This document shows, one piece after another, positions 1 to 10,099 of a stretch of DNA of 64,000 nucleotides (position 1 is its first letter; every line of letters begins with the position of its first letter). The notes under the pieces were generated by a model that ran no database searches, was not told the origin of the DNA, and was given only the letters and a program-made list of their open reading frames with translations. This DNA comes from Barnesiella intestinihominis YIT 11860 (GTDB taxonomy: Bacteria > Bacteroidota > Bacteroidia > Bacteroidales > Barnesiellaceae): contig NZ_JH815203.1 in assembly GCF_000296465.1 (NCBI RefSeq), positions 1-64,000 on the forward strand. The letters run 5' to 3'. A program made the position numbers and the translations under genes.

Positions 1-1195
1 CGACATCCACAGCTTCGGTAAAGGGCTTATGCCCGATTATTATCCATGCAAAACTCCTCGACTAGTGAGCTGTTACGCACTCTTTAAATGAATGGCTGCT
101 TCCAAGCCAACATCCTAGCTGTCTTTGCAGTTTTACTTCGTTTGTTCAACTTAGCCCTTATTTCGGGACCTTAGCCGGTGGTCTGAGTTGTTCCTCTTTC
201 GGACATGGACCTTAGCACCCATGCCCTCACTCCCGAAGACCAAGTGATAGTATTCGGAGTTTGTCAAGACTTGATAGGCGGTGAAGCCCTCGCATCTTAT
301 CAGTCGCTCTACCTCTATCACTCTGCTTCGAGGCTGCACCTAAATGCATTTCGGGGAGTACGAGCTATCTCCAAGTTTGATTGGCCTTTCACTCCTACCC
401 TCAGTTCATCCGTAAGCTTTTCAACGCTTATCGGTGCGGTCCTCCAATTGGTGTTACCCAACCTTCAACCTGACCAAGGGTAGATCACTTGGTTTCGCGT
501 CTACTCCCGCTGACTGTACGCCTTGTTCGGACTTGCTTTCGCTTCGGCTGCGCGACTGAATCGCTTAACCTTGCCAGCGAGAGTAACTCGTAGGTTCATT
601 ATGCAAAAGGCACGCCGTCACACTTTAACATGCTCCGACCGCTTGTAGGCGCATGGTTTCAGGGTCTGTTTCACTCCTCTGTTCGAGGTTCTTTTCACCT
701 TTCCTTCACAGTACTGGTTCGCTATCGGTCTCTCGGGAGTATTTAGCCTTACGGGATGGGCCCCGCTGATTCGCCCCGGATTTCTCGTGTCCTGGGTTAC
801 TCAGGTGTCCACTGGGCTTCTGTCGGTTTTCGCGTACCGGGCTGTCACCGTCTCTGGCTACGATTTCCATCGTATTCCGCTAACTTATTTCTTGCCGTGT
901 CGTGGATCCTTCTACCCCACTCGTGCCGTAACACGAGTGGTTTGGGCTGTTCCGCGTTCGCTCGCCACTACTGGCGGAATCATTGTTATTTTCTTTTCCT
1001 GCGGGTACTTAGATGTTTCAGTTCCCCGCGTTGGCTTACCGCTTGGCGGTATGGCCATTGCTGGCCGGGTTGCCCCATTCGGATATTTACGGGTCTACGG
1101 CTATTTGCGCCTTACCGTAACTTTTCGCAGCTTATCACGTCCTTCTTCGCCTCCGAGAGCCTAGGCATCCTCCATGCGCCCTTGTTTACTTTCTT
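1..1195 (-). rRNA. 23S ribosomal RNA, 5' part (runs off window start)
   Basis: Read on the minus strand, the 5' end near 1195 carries the conserved start region, with GGATGCCTAGGC followed by GGCGAAGAAGGACGTG. The rest reads as domains I and II of bacterial 23S. Only about 1.2 kb of the roughly 2.9-kb gene lies in the window; the remainder and any 5S gene lie beyond position 1. The 5' boundary is approximate. Translated open frames in this stretch are not genes. Confidence 0.95.
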
Positions 1196-1204
1196 CCGCG
1201 TCTT

Positions 1205-1224
1205 CCGTCTCTGCTTAGAGACGG
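1205..1224 (-). other. hairpin in the rRNA spacer between tRNA-Ala and 23S
   Basis: CCGTCTCT at 1205-1212 pairs perfectly with AGAGACGG at 1217-1224 around a four-base loop, just upstream of the 23S 5' end on the transcribed strand. It may be part of the precursor processing structure; that role is inferred. Confidence 0.4.
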
Positions 1225-1296
1225 CGACGTTAGGGGTTGATATGGGTTTGCTTTGCTCGTTTACTCTTCTTTTTCCATCATGTCAAGGATCTTTCG

Positions 1297-1370
1297 TGGA
1301 GAATAACGGATTCGAACCGTTGACCCCCTGCTTGCAAAGCAGGTGCTCTAGCCAGCTGAGCTAATCCCCC
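1297..1370 (-). tRNA. tRNA-Ala (anticodon TGC)
   Basis: The minus strand reads GGGGGATTAGCTC with a full cloverleaf: a 7-bp acceptor stem (with G-U pairs), D arm GCTC/GAGC, anticodon loop TTTGCAA giving TGC, and T loop TTCGAAT. It is 74 nt long with discriminator A, and the CCA tail is not encoded. It lies in the rRNA spacer, the usual place for tRNA-Ala after tRNA-Ile. Confidence 0.97.
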
Positions 1371-1393
1371 CTTTTACCACCTGACCTCCGGCC

Positions 1394-1470
1394 TGGTAGT
1401 CCCAGGCAGATTTGAACTGCCGACCTCTACATTATCAGTGTAGCGCTCTAACCTACTGAGCTATAGGACT
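1394..1470 (-). tRNA. tRNA-Ile (anticodon GAT)
   Basis: The minus strand begins AGTCCTATAGCTC and folds into a cloverleaf with anticodon loop CTGATAA (GAT). The acceptor pairs AGTCCTA with TGGGACT, followed by discriminator A. The CCA end is encoded at 1394-1396, unlike in the neighbouring tRNA-Ala. It sits between 16S and tRNA-Ala in the spacer. Confidence 0.97.
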
Positions 1471-1585
1471 ATTCTTCAAATCGTGCCTGCGGCGGGTTGT
1501 TTTCCTTCTTTTTATATTGAACGAAGCGTGTAGTACCAAGAGAGAGCTTGGTCTTTTCCAGTCTTATTGCAGGTTTTGCTTCTCC

Positions 1586-3117
<1,532 letters not shown>

Positions 3118-3277
3118 GTATCTTCTTCTTTTTCTTTATTATACCTTCGAAGCGTTACCTGACTGAATTGACTTCTTTCTCTCTTCTTTTACTGTACTAC
3201 ACTTGCTTCTTCAATTCCTTCAATGAACTTGACAAAAAAGTTCCCCGGAGCGTGCCCCGTTTCCTCTTTTGCGGTTG

Positions 3278-3310
3278 CAAAGTTAATTCATTTTCCTACT
3301 CCGCTCCAAA
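3278..3310 (-). promoter_or_regulatory. rRNA operon promoter
   Basis: On the minus strand TAACTTTG (3278-3285) matches the Bacteroidota -7 element TAnnTTTG. TTTG (3307-3310) lies 21 nt upstream, where the -33 element belongs. This is about 160 bases upstream of the 16S 5' end, leaving room for a leader. Confidence 0.75.
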
Positions 3311-3638
3311 TTTTTTTCCCACTTTTTTATGCTATATAACATAACTTTCTTGCAATGGACTGTACCTCACGATTTTATACTTAAACATTTTTTCCCAAAA
3401 AAATCCCAATGCTATTTAAGTGAGCTACACCTAAACGCTAGTTCGGCTGATAATTTGTGGAGATTGTCCTTGTATATTACAACTCTTCTCCTCAGAAACT
3501 ATCGCTTCTTGGGTTTCTTCCCCATACTATTTCCCGGCACAGGGGAGAAGATATGACGCCCTCGGTAACGAAGACAAAGTCGAACGTAATCTATTCCTCC
3601 TATCATTTTTATCGAATTTTTTTCTTTCCTCCTAATAA

Positions 3639-3830
3639 GAAGCTGTTTTAAATTTATAGAGAAATAATATTATCATTGCAAGCAGGTATGTTCCGGCCAT
3701 ATTGAGCCCCTGTCTGGCATCTTGAATCCCTTGATTTTTGTCAATAGCCCGCTATTGACTGCATATCTCGGACTCCAATCTGCTTCAACATAGGGCTCAA
3801 TCTGTCTCGGAATAAATTTAAAACAGCTTC
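3639..3830. mobile_element. probable MITE, 192 bp, 19-bp terminal inverted repeats, TAA target duplication
   Basis: The left end 3639-3657 (starting GAAGCTGTTTTAAA) is the exact reverse complement of the right end 3812-3830. Both ends are flanked by TAA (3636-3638 and 3831-3833), the 3-bp duplication expected of some IS5-family elements. Inside, ATTGAGCCC (3701-3709) pairs with GGGCTCAAT (3793-3801), and a perfect 9-bp hairpin (3740-3759) lies near the middle. There is no room for a transposase. It abuts the T-run of the adjacent terminator. The family assignment is inference from the target duplication only. Confidence 0.65.
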
Positions 3831-3868
3831 TAAAAAAAAAGAGTCCCATTCTCTAAACGGGACTCTTT
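3831..3868 (-). terminator. terminator of the coiled-coil gene
   Basis: On the minus strand AAAGAGTCCC (3859-3868) pairs with GGGACTCTTT (3838-3847) over 10 bp, followed by a run of T (3832-3840). It lies 18 bases after the stop codon. Confidence 0.85.
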
Positions 3869-3886
3869 CCATACATTACATTTATT

Positions 3887-5458
3887 TTACCAAAGAGACA
3901 TTTGCGAGGAATCAACTTGCTGCGCTTTCTTTTGCTCCACGGCAGCCTGTTCTTCGGCTTCGCGTTTCTTTTTCTCCTCTTCTTTCCGTTTTGCAATCAT
4001 CTCGGGTGTATCGGGTCTGGTAGGAATTAACCAGTTATCATCGAATGAATCGAGACCCGGAAAATCGTCTTCCCCTGTGTTTGTATCAACACTCTTAGGG
4101 GAATTCTCCGTAACTTCTTTCGATTCCTCTACCGAAGTTTTTACATTGCTTTTTGTTTCACTTTCGTCCTGACGAACTTCAAAACTAATTACGGACGATG
4201 TGTCTTGTTTCTCTTCGACTGGCGTAACGGTTTCCGGCTCTTGCTTTTCATTAGTGTTTTTCACAAATTTCAAATTCTCTATCTGTGCTAATAGTTCTTG
4301 TCGTTGATTTCGCAATGCAGCTATCATTGCATTGGCATTTTCTAAATCGCTTTTCAACGACTCAATTTCGTTTTTGTTACCGACATTTCCCTGTGTCACA
4401 GTCTGTTCTAATTTTTCTTTTTGTTCTATCAGATCATTCAGTCGAGCTTGGAGTTGTTTGTTTTCTTCCTCCACGGATTGCAAGTTGTCTAAGAGTTGTG
4501 CTATTTTTTCATCTTTCGATGCTTTTATCTGCTCAAACTGTTGCAATTTAATTTCGACTTCGTCTACTACCTTCAACCCATTCTGTGCTTCGGATAGCTG
4601 AATTTCGAGATCCTTTATCTGCTTTAAGAGTTGTGAATTTTTATCTTCTCGTTGCATTAAGTCTTGTCGAGCTGCTTCCAACTGACTTGCAATCTCGGTC
4701 TCTTTATCTTTTGCCTGTGATAGTTCTTTGCGAGCCTGCTGTAAATCCATGCGAAGTTGCTCTACATCGGATATATTTTCTTTCTGTGTTTTAAGTTCGG
4801 CTCTTAACCTCTCAATTTCGGCAGAAGCTGCCTCCAATTCTTCTTGATGAACATTAGAGACTTTCAATTTATTCACCAAACTTTTATTTTCCAGTTCAAA
4901 CTGCTCTTTTTCGGCTTCTAACGCAGCGATACGAGCTTCCAGCTCATGCACTTTTTCCGCCACCGCCCGTTTCTGTCGTTCGGCGCTTAATTGAGCACTT
5001 TGCATAGTATTACGCTGCTCTTCCAATTCTTTCATTTTTACCCGTGCCTCTTCCATTTCTTTCGTTAAATTGAGGTGTTCTGTTTTCCATTTCCGTGAAA
5101 CGGATTCACGGGCACGCTCATTTACCGCACAGATAAATTCTTTAAACGGTTTATCTAATCGATCGAAGAGATATTTTTTCTCCGCTTCCTTATCCAATGC
5201 GGCCAATATATAATCGGGAAGCGATTTGTTCAATAATTCTAACAATGTATCGAGCAGCGTATCGGGGAGTTGCAGTTCCTCCTCTTTGTCTTCTCCAACT
5301 CTCGAAGCAGACGGAGTAACGTCACTCTCATTATCCTGTCTCTCTTTTTCCCGAATACATGCATTCGTAATATTTTCAGCAGTATAAGGTTGAGCCTCGA
5401 ATTCATCATCTTCGCCAGAAAACCCCAACGCTTTCATCGTTTTTCTAAATATAGACAT
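3887..5458 (-). CDS. long coiled-coil protein of unknown function
   Basis: This protein of 523 aa has no signal peptide or membrane segment. Residues about 1-60 are acidic and low complexity, about 65-115 form a short, possibly folded segment, and about 125-400 form a continuous heptad-rich coiled coil full of E, K, Q and L. The tail is acidic with a charged KRKEEEKKKREAEEQ stretch before the end. It starts 11 bases after the stop of the receiver/PEP-synthase-like gene, so the two are probably co-transcribed and may work together as scaffold and enzyme. A terminator follows. No family is recognised; the function is unknown. Confidence 0.85.
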   Translation of the reverse strand: MSIFRKTMKALGFSGEDDEFEAQPYTAENITNACIREKERQDNESDVTPSASRVGEDKEEELQLPDTLLDTLLELLNKSLPDYILAALDKEAEKKYLFDRLDKPFKEFICAVNERARESVSRKWKTEHLNLTKEMEEARVKMKELEEQRNTMQSAQLSAERQKRAVAEKVHELEARIAALEAEKEQFELENKSLVNKLKVSNVHQEELEAASAEIERLRAELKTQKENISDVEQLRMDLQQARKELSQAKDKETEIASQLEAARQDLMQREDKNSQLLKQIKDLEIQLSEAQNGLKVVDEVEIKLQQFEQIKASKDEKIAQLLDNLQSVEEENKQLQARLNDLIEQKEKLEQTVTQGNVGNKNEIESLKSDLENANAMIAALRNQRQELLAQIENLKFVKNTNEKQEPETVTPVEEKQDTSSVISFEVRQDESETKSNVKTSVEESKEVTENSPKSVDTNTGEDDFPGLDSFDDNWLIPTRPDTPEMIAKRKEEEKKKREAEEQAAVEQKKAQQVDSSQMSLW

Positions 5459-5469
5459 AATTTTCTATC

Positions 5470-8448
5470 TTATTTATTTTCAATTTGTTCCACTCCGGGC
5501 TTTGTCACCAGACCTTTCCCTTTGCGTCCGTTTATCTCTATCAGTACAGGAGCATCAAATTTAACAATTCTCAAAGATTCCGATTCGTACACAGCAGGGA
5601 GCTCATTCAGATAACTTTCATCGTAATAGCCATCGCCTGCAAATGTATTTACCGTAAAATAGCCAACACCAAACGAAGTCAAATTCTGAAAGAAATGCGT
5701 TCCTTGACTTGGTTCTATCCTATAATTATCAAGTGCGGACTCTACAATGAGACGGGCTGATGATATATGCGGCCATTTAACTGGAATTCCCAGTGAAGAG
5801 TCACTCGACCCCCATCGCCCGGGCCCTACCAAAATATAGTTTTCTTCCCGCTCGGTAAAGGTACGATTTATTTTCTCTATTTCACGTGCTATATTTACAT
5901 TATTTGAGGACTTAAAACTCGATGATTTTACATAGACAATATGAGATACATTATCCATCACGCCGTGTCCTAATGCCGTATTGCTTTTAAGAATGGTTCT
6001 TTCGTCGGGTAAATCCATTACTTCGTCGCTAAGCATTTCCTTCATATCGACAATAGGCCTTATCTGCAACCAATAAACTGTACCAGGAGTATTACCCGGC
6101 CCTACAAGATTTCCTGCAAACTCTATTTCTACCGGCCGTCCCATTTCGCGACTGCCAATGGTAAGCATGGAATCGAGAATAGAGGCTAACGGAAAGGCTT
6201 TATGTTGCAAGATATTGGCAAACGTAACGACTTTGCGCCCCCCATCATAGTAACCGTCCCGGATCATCTGATCGACAGGATCGTAAGTAGAAACCATCAA
6301 ACGAAGGGAATTGTCTTTCTCGGCATCGCGAACGGAGAGTTTCAACAAATTGAAGCCATCGTCAATAGAGAAAGGTTTTTCACCTCTATTCATATCCAAC
6401 GCGTAGAATCGTGTTTGGGTATCTCTCAACGCCAAATCGAGTGTACTGGTTTGCAATACTTTATTGGGATGCCGTGGAGAGAATCGTAAACTGCGTCCTC
6501 CATCGACAATATATTTTCCTAACCCAATAGCCAAATCGACAACTCCATCTTCGGCCTTTTCGTCATTAATAGGATAGTAGTTTATCGAACGGCCTACTCC
6601 TGCAAACGACGGATAATAACGATCGTTGTATTGCGTACCTACCACTTCCTGCAATATAATCGCCATCTTTTCTTGATCGATAACATTCGACGTAGCTGTC
6701 ATATAGGCTTTACTATCGGCGTAAAAAACCGAGGCATAAACTGCTTTTATAGCATCTAACAGTAAACGGAGCATCTCGTTCTTATCGTCCAACGAGGGTA
6801 TCATATAGGTAGAATAGATACCGGCGAAAGGTTGATAGTGGGAATCTTCCAACAGACTCGACGAACGAACGGCAATGGGCTTACCCACCACATCGAAAAA
6901 TGCCAAAAAATCGGGCTTTAATTCTTCGGGGAGCTTCGCTTTAAGAAAATGCTCCAAAATTTCTTCATCGGAAATATCGGAAAGAGCTATTTGATAGAGA
7001 TTATTACTCTCCATAAAGGTATCGAATATATCGGTACACAAAACTACCGTTTTGGGAACGGTCACATTCACGCCTTCGATATTATCGAAAGTCGGATTTC
7101 TTTTTATCATGGCGTCGATAAACGCCAAGCCTCGTCCTTTCCCCCCCAAAGAACCATTACCAATACGAGCAAAATTGGAGTATTTGTCAAAACGGTCACG
7201 CTTGAAAATGGCAACTACTCCCCTATTCTTCATTTTTCTATACTGTACAATAGCGTCGAAAATGAGTTTACGAATCTCAGATATCTCGCTCAAATCGGTA
7301 ATTTGTCGAGGCTGCAAGGCTTCGGCCATAGGGAAAATGGCCCGCGAATAGAGCCATCGGGATATGTGATTACGAGAGGCATGATAATAAAGAGAGTCGT
7401 CGGGAATAATATCTATATTGTCTTGTAAATCTTTTAGATTTTTTATTGTCACGATAGGCTCTCCCGTATTAGGATTGATGAATGTAAAATCACCGAAGCC
7501 GAAATTTTTCAATATCGTTTTTCTCAAATCAACCGGCAATTTCTTAGAATTTTTATCTAAGAACGAAGCGTTGAGCTTAATGGCTTCTTTTTGATTTTCG
7601 CGTTCGGAAGACTCAATAATAAGAGGCAAGTAAGGATCGCAAGAGCGCACATAGGTGCAAAATTTTATTCCTGCTTTTTTATCTTTTTCGCCTGCCCTAA
7701 CGAACGAAACATCGGATACGATACCCAGCATGTTTCCCGAATATTTTTCATATATCTGCATAGCTTCCTCATAAGTTCGTGCCAACATTACTTTGGGGCG
7801 TCCCCGCATGCGCAGCATTCGCTCGTGATCGTTCAAGGCTTCGGTCGAAAATATTTGGGATTGCTTCAACACAAAATTATACAAATTAGGCAAAATGGAA
7901 GAATAGAACCGGATAGAGTCTTCTACCAATAGAATGAGCTGCACACCTACCGAAGTAATATCGACTTCGGCATTCATTTTATCTTCGATCAGCTTAATAA
8001 TAGCCACTAACAAATCGACATTACCCAACCAACTGAACACGTAGTCCACCCCACTCAAATCTTCCTTTGCTATACGCCTTGAAACTTCGTGAGAAAAAGG
8101 GGTCAGAACGACAATAGGGATATAAGGGTAGAGACGTTTCATCGCCTTTGCCTGCGTAAAGGTCTCGGAACAATCGACTCCGGGCATAGTTATAATCAGG
8201 TCATAACGTTTCAAAGCCAATTCCTCGAAGGCTTCCTCATTGGTCGTTACCTGTTTCACCCGAGGAGGCGAACTCAGATTCAGGGAAACATATTCGAAGT
8301 AAATTTGTTCCTCCACCCGCCCATCTTCTTCCATGATAAAAGCATCATATCGGCTCGCAACAAGTAAGACATTGAACACTCTTTTTTGCATTAAGTTAGC
8401 AAAAGAGGTATCTTTCAGATATAATTGGTTAATATTCGGTCGATTCAT
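5470..8448 (-). CDS. tandem receiver-like + PEP synthase-like ATP-grasp protein
   Basis: This protein is about 992 aa from the ATG at 8448; an upstream in-frame TTG at 8475 is less likely. The N-terminus (about 15-320) reads as two CheY-like receiver domains. The first lacks a clear phospho-acceptor (YDLIITMPG), while the second keeps an acidic pair (LVEDS) and an Asp after a beta strand (GIVSDVSF). The rest (about 415-980) resembles the nucleotide-binding half of PEP synthase/PPDK, with SLGGKGRGLAF and IAVRSSSLLEDS followed by the QPFAGIYST block. The phosphohistidine swivel and PEP barrel are absent. It is therefore probably a regulatory or kinase-like relative, not a true PEP synthase. Databases often call this family PEP/pyruvate-binding protein. 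Confidence 0.85.
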   Translation of the reverse strand: MNRPNINQLYLKDTSFANLMQKRVFNVLLVASRYDAFIMEEDGRVEEQIYFEYVSLNLSSPPRVKQVTTNEEAFEELALKRYDLIITMPGVDCSETFTQAKAMKRLYPYIPIVVLTPFSHEVSRRIAKEDLSGVDYVFSWLGNVDLLVAIIKLIEDKMNAEVDITSVGVQLILLVEDSIRFYSSILPNLYNFVLKQSQIFSTEALNDHERMLRMRGRPKVMLARTYEEAMQIYEKYSGNMLGIVSDVSFVRAGEKDKKAGIKFCTYVRSCDPYLPLIIESSERENQKEAIKLNASFLDKNSKKLPVDLRKTILKNFGFGDFTFINPNTGEPIVTIKNLKDLQDNIDIIPDDSLYYHASRNHISRWLYSRAIFPMAEALQPRQITDLSEISEIRKLIFDAIVQYRKMKNRGVVAIFKRDRFDKYSNFARIGNGSLGGKGRGLAFIDAMIKRNPTFDNIEGVNVTVPKTVVLCTDIFDTFMESNNLYQIALSDISDEEILEHFLKAKLPEELKPDFLAFFDVVGKPIAVRSSSLLEDSHYQPFAGIYSTYMIPSLDDKNEMLRLLLDAIKAVYASVFYADSKAYMTATSNVIDQEKMAIILQEVVGTQYNDRYYPSFAGVGRSINYYPINDEKAEDGVVDLAIGLGKYIVDGGRSLRFSPRHPNKVLQTSTLDLALRDTQTRFYALDMNRGEKPFSIDDGFNLLKLSVRDAEKDNSLRLMVSTYDPVDQMIRDGYYDGGRKVVTFANILQHKAFPLASILDSMLTIGSREMGRPVEIEFAGNLVGPGNTPGTVYWLQIRPIVDMKEMLSDEVMDLPDERTILKSNTALGHGVMDNVSHIVYVKSSSFKSSNNVNIAREIEKINRTFTEREENYILVGPGRWGSSDSSLGIPVKWPHISSARLIVESALDNYRIEPSQGTHFFQNLTSFGVGYFTVNTFAGDGYYDESYLNELPAVYESESLRIVKFDAPVLIEINGRKGKGLVTKPGVEQIENK

Positions 8449-8508
8449 TATTTTTGTGTCGATTCCGGCTTTCAAATTGCCATTTTATTTTTTTGCGATT
8501 TTATTGTT

Positions 8509-8516
8509 CAAAAGTA
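8509..8516 (-). promoter_or_regulatory. promoter -7 element for the receiver/PEP-synthase-like gene
   Basis: The minus strand TACTTTTG matches TAnnTTTG, about 60 bases upstream of the ATG at 8448. No clear -33 TTTG is seen. It lies back-to-back with the gdhA promoter. Confidence 0.5.
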
Positions 8517-8548
8517 GTAAAAAAAATTTTTTTATCCATATAAATATG

Positions 8549-8556
8549 TACATTTG
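8549..8556 (+). promoter_or_regulatory. gdhA promoter -7 element
   Basis: TACATTTG matches TAnnTTTG, 68 bases upstream of the gdhA ATG. The -33 region is a T-run without a clean TTTG. Confidence 0.55.
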
Positions 8557-8624
8557 CGATAAGAGAAACGAGCATCTTCCAAAGAGATGCCCAATCAAGA
8601 ATTTAACTTAATAATATCGCGACT

Positions 8625-9959
8625 ATGAACATCGAGCACATCATGACATCATTGGCGGCAAAGCACCCCGGTGAGTCGGAGTATTTACAAGCGGTACACG
8701 AGGTGTTACTTTCCATAGAGGAAGTTTATAACCAACACCCCGAATTCGAAAAAGCCAAATTGATAGAAAGGCTTGTCGAACCCGACAGAATCATCACCTT
8801 CAAAGTGCCCTGGGTAGATGATAACGGCGAAATACAAGTAAACTTAGGATACCGGGTACAATTCAACAATGCCATAGGCCCATACAAAGGAGGAATAAGA
8901 TTCCATGCATCGGTAAATCTTTCCATATTGAAATTCCTCGGATTCGAACAAACATTCAAAAATGCACTGACCACTCTACCTATGGGTGGTGGAAAAGGTG
9001 GTTCGGATTTCAGCCCTCGTGGTAAATCAGATGCCGAAATCATGAGATTCTGCCAAGCATTCATGTTGGAATTGTGGCGTCATTTAGGCCCCGACACCGA
9101 CGTGCCTGCGGGCGATATAGGCGTAGGAGGCCGTGAGGTCGGCTACATGTTCGGTATGTATAAAAAACTGACGCACGAGCACACCGGAACGTTTACCGGA
9201 AAAGGTCTCGAATTCGGAGGTTCCCTTGTTCGTCCCGAAGCAACCGGCTACGGTGGACTTTACTTCGTAAAACAAATGCTGGCAACCAAAGGAATAGACA
9301 TCGCCGGAAAGAGAATCGCCATCAGTGGATTCGGCAACGTAGCATGGGGTGCGGCATCAAAAGCTACACAATTAGGAGCGAAAGTAGTCACCATTTCGGG
9401 ACCTGACGGTTATGTATATGATCCAGACGGTATTTCAGGCGAAAAGATAGACTATATGCTCGAACTACGCGCATCGGGCGAAGATATAGTCGCACCTTAT
9501 GCCGAAAAATACGGAGTACAATTCTTCCCCGGAAAACGCCCCTGGGAACAAAAAGTCGACATCGCTCTTCCTTGTGCTACACAAAACGAACTCGACGAAG
9601 AAGATGCCAAGAGGCTTATTGAAAACGGCGTTATCTGTGTGGGTGAAATCTCCAATATGGGTTGCCGCCCCGAAGCTATCGATTTATTTATCAAACATCG
9701 TATCATGTACGGACCAGGCAAGGCTGTCAATGCGGGCGGCGTAGCCACTTCGGGATTGGAAATGACACAGAACGCCATGCACATTTCATGGAGCGCCGAA
9801 GAAGTTGACCAACGTCTGCACCAAATCATGAGCGACATTCACACTCAATGTGTAAAATACGGAACCGAAACGGACGGATACATCAACTATATGAAAGGAG
9901 CCAACATCGCAGGTTTCATGAAAGTAGCCAAAGCCATGATGGCACAAGGAGTCATTTAA
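8625..9959 (+). CDS. gdhA: NADP-type glutamate dehydrogenase
   Basis: This enzyme interconverts 2-oxoglutarate plus ammonia and glutamate in the cytoplasm. At 444 aa it has the length of the bacterial hexameric NADP-dependent class. Hallmarks are seen in order: PYKGGIRFH, the catalytic lysine block LPMGGGKGGSDF, the catalytic aspartate block PAGDIGVGGREVGYMFG, and the Rossmann turn ISGFGNVAWGAA. The gene stands alone, diverges from the PEP-synthase-like gene, has its own promoter and is closed by a strong hairpin. Cofactor choice is inferred from the family subtype. The start is the only ATG fitting the family N-terminus. Confidence 0.97.
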   Translation: MNIEHIMTSLAAKHPGESEYLQAVHEVLLSIEEVYNQHPEFEKAKLIERLVEPDRIITFKVPWVDDNGEIQVNLGYRVQFNNAIGPYKGGIRFHASVNLSILKFLGFEQTFKNALTTLPMGGGKGGSDFSPRGKSDAEIMRFCQAFMLELWRHLGPDTDVPAGDIGVGGREVGYMFGMYKKLTHEHTGTFTGKGLEFGGSLVRPEATGYGGLYFVKQMLATKGIDIAGKRIAISGFGNVAWGAASKATQLGAKVVTISGPDGYVYDPDGISGEKIDYMLELRASGEDIVAPYAEKYGVQFFPGKRPWEQKVDIALPCATQNELDEEDAKRLIENGVICVGEISNMGCRPEAIDLFIKHRIMYGPGKAVNAGGVATSGLEMTQNAMHISWSAEEVDQRLHQIMSDIHTQCVKYGTETDGYINYMKGANIAGFMKVAKAMMAQGVI

Positions 9960-9981
9960 GATTTCGAATAATGCGAACATA

Positions 9982-10020
9982 GAGAAAGGGAGGAGATAAA
10001 AATTATCTCCTCCCTTTCTC
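9982..10020 (+). terminator. gdhA terminator hairpin
   Basis: An 18-bp perfect stem (9982-9999 with 10003-10020) with a three-base loop lies 22 bases after the gdhA stop. The T-tail is weak (ATTTAT). Confidence 0.75.
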
Positions 10021-10099
10021 ATTTATAATGAAGTTGCCTACGAACCAAGTCTTACATATAATTGTTTCTCCAACAGAAAAACCCATAAATGCCATACGT

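Larger units (their letters stand above)
3118..3886. other. gene-free stretch between the rRNA operon and the coiled-coil gene
   Basis: This 769-base stretch holds the rRNA leader and promoter (to about 3310), an A/T-rich part with no convincing coding frame (about 3311-3635), a 192-bp inverted-repeat element (3639-3830) and the terminator of the coiled-coil gene (3831-3868). No protein gene is supported. Confidence 0.7.

Noticed and set aside
5470-8448. Call as true phosphoenolpyruvate synthase
   Set aside because: The phosphohistidine swivel and PEP-binding barrel domains are missing, and receiver-like domains occupy the N-terminus.
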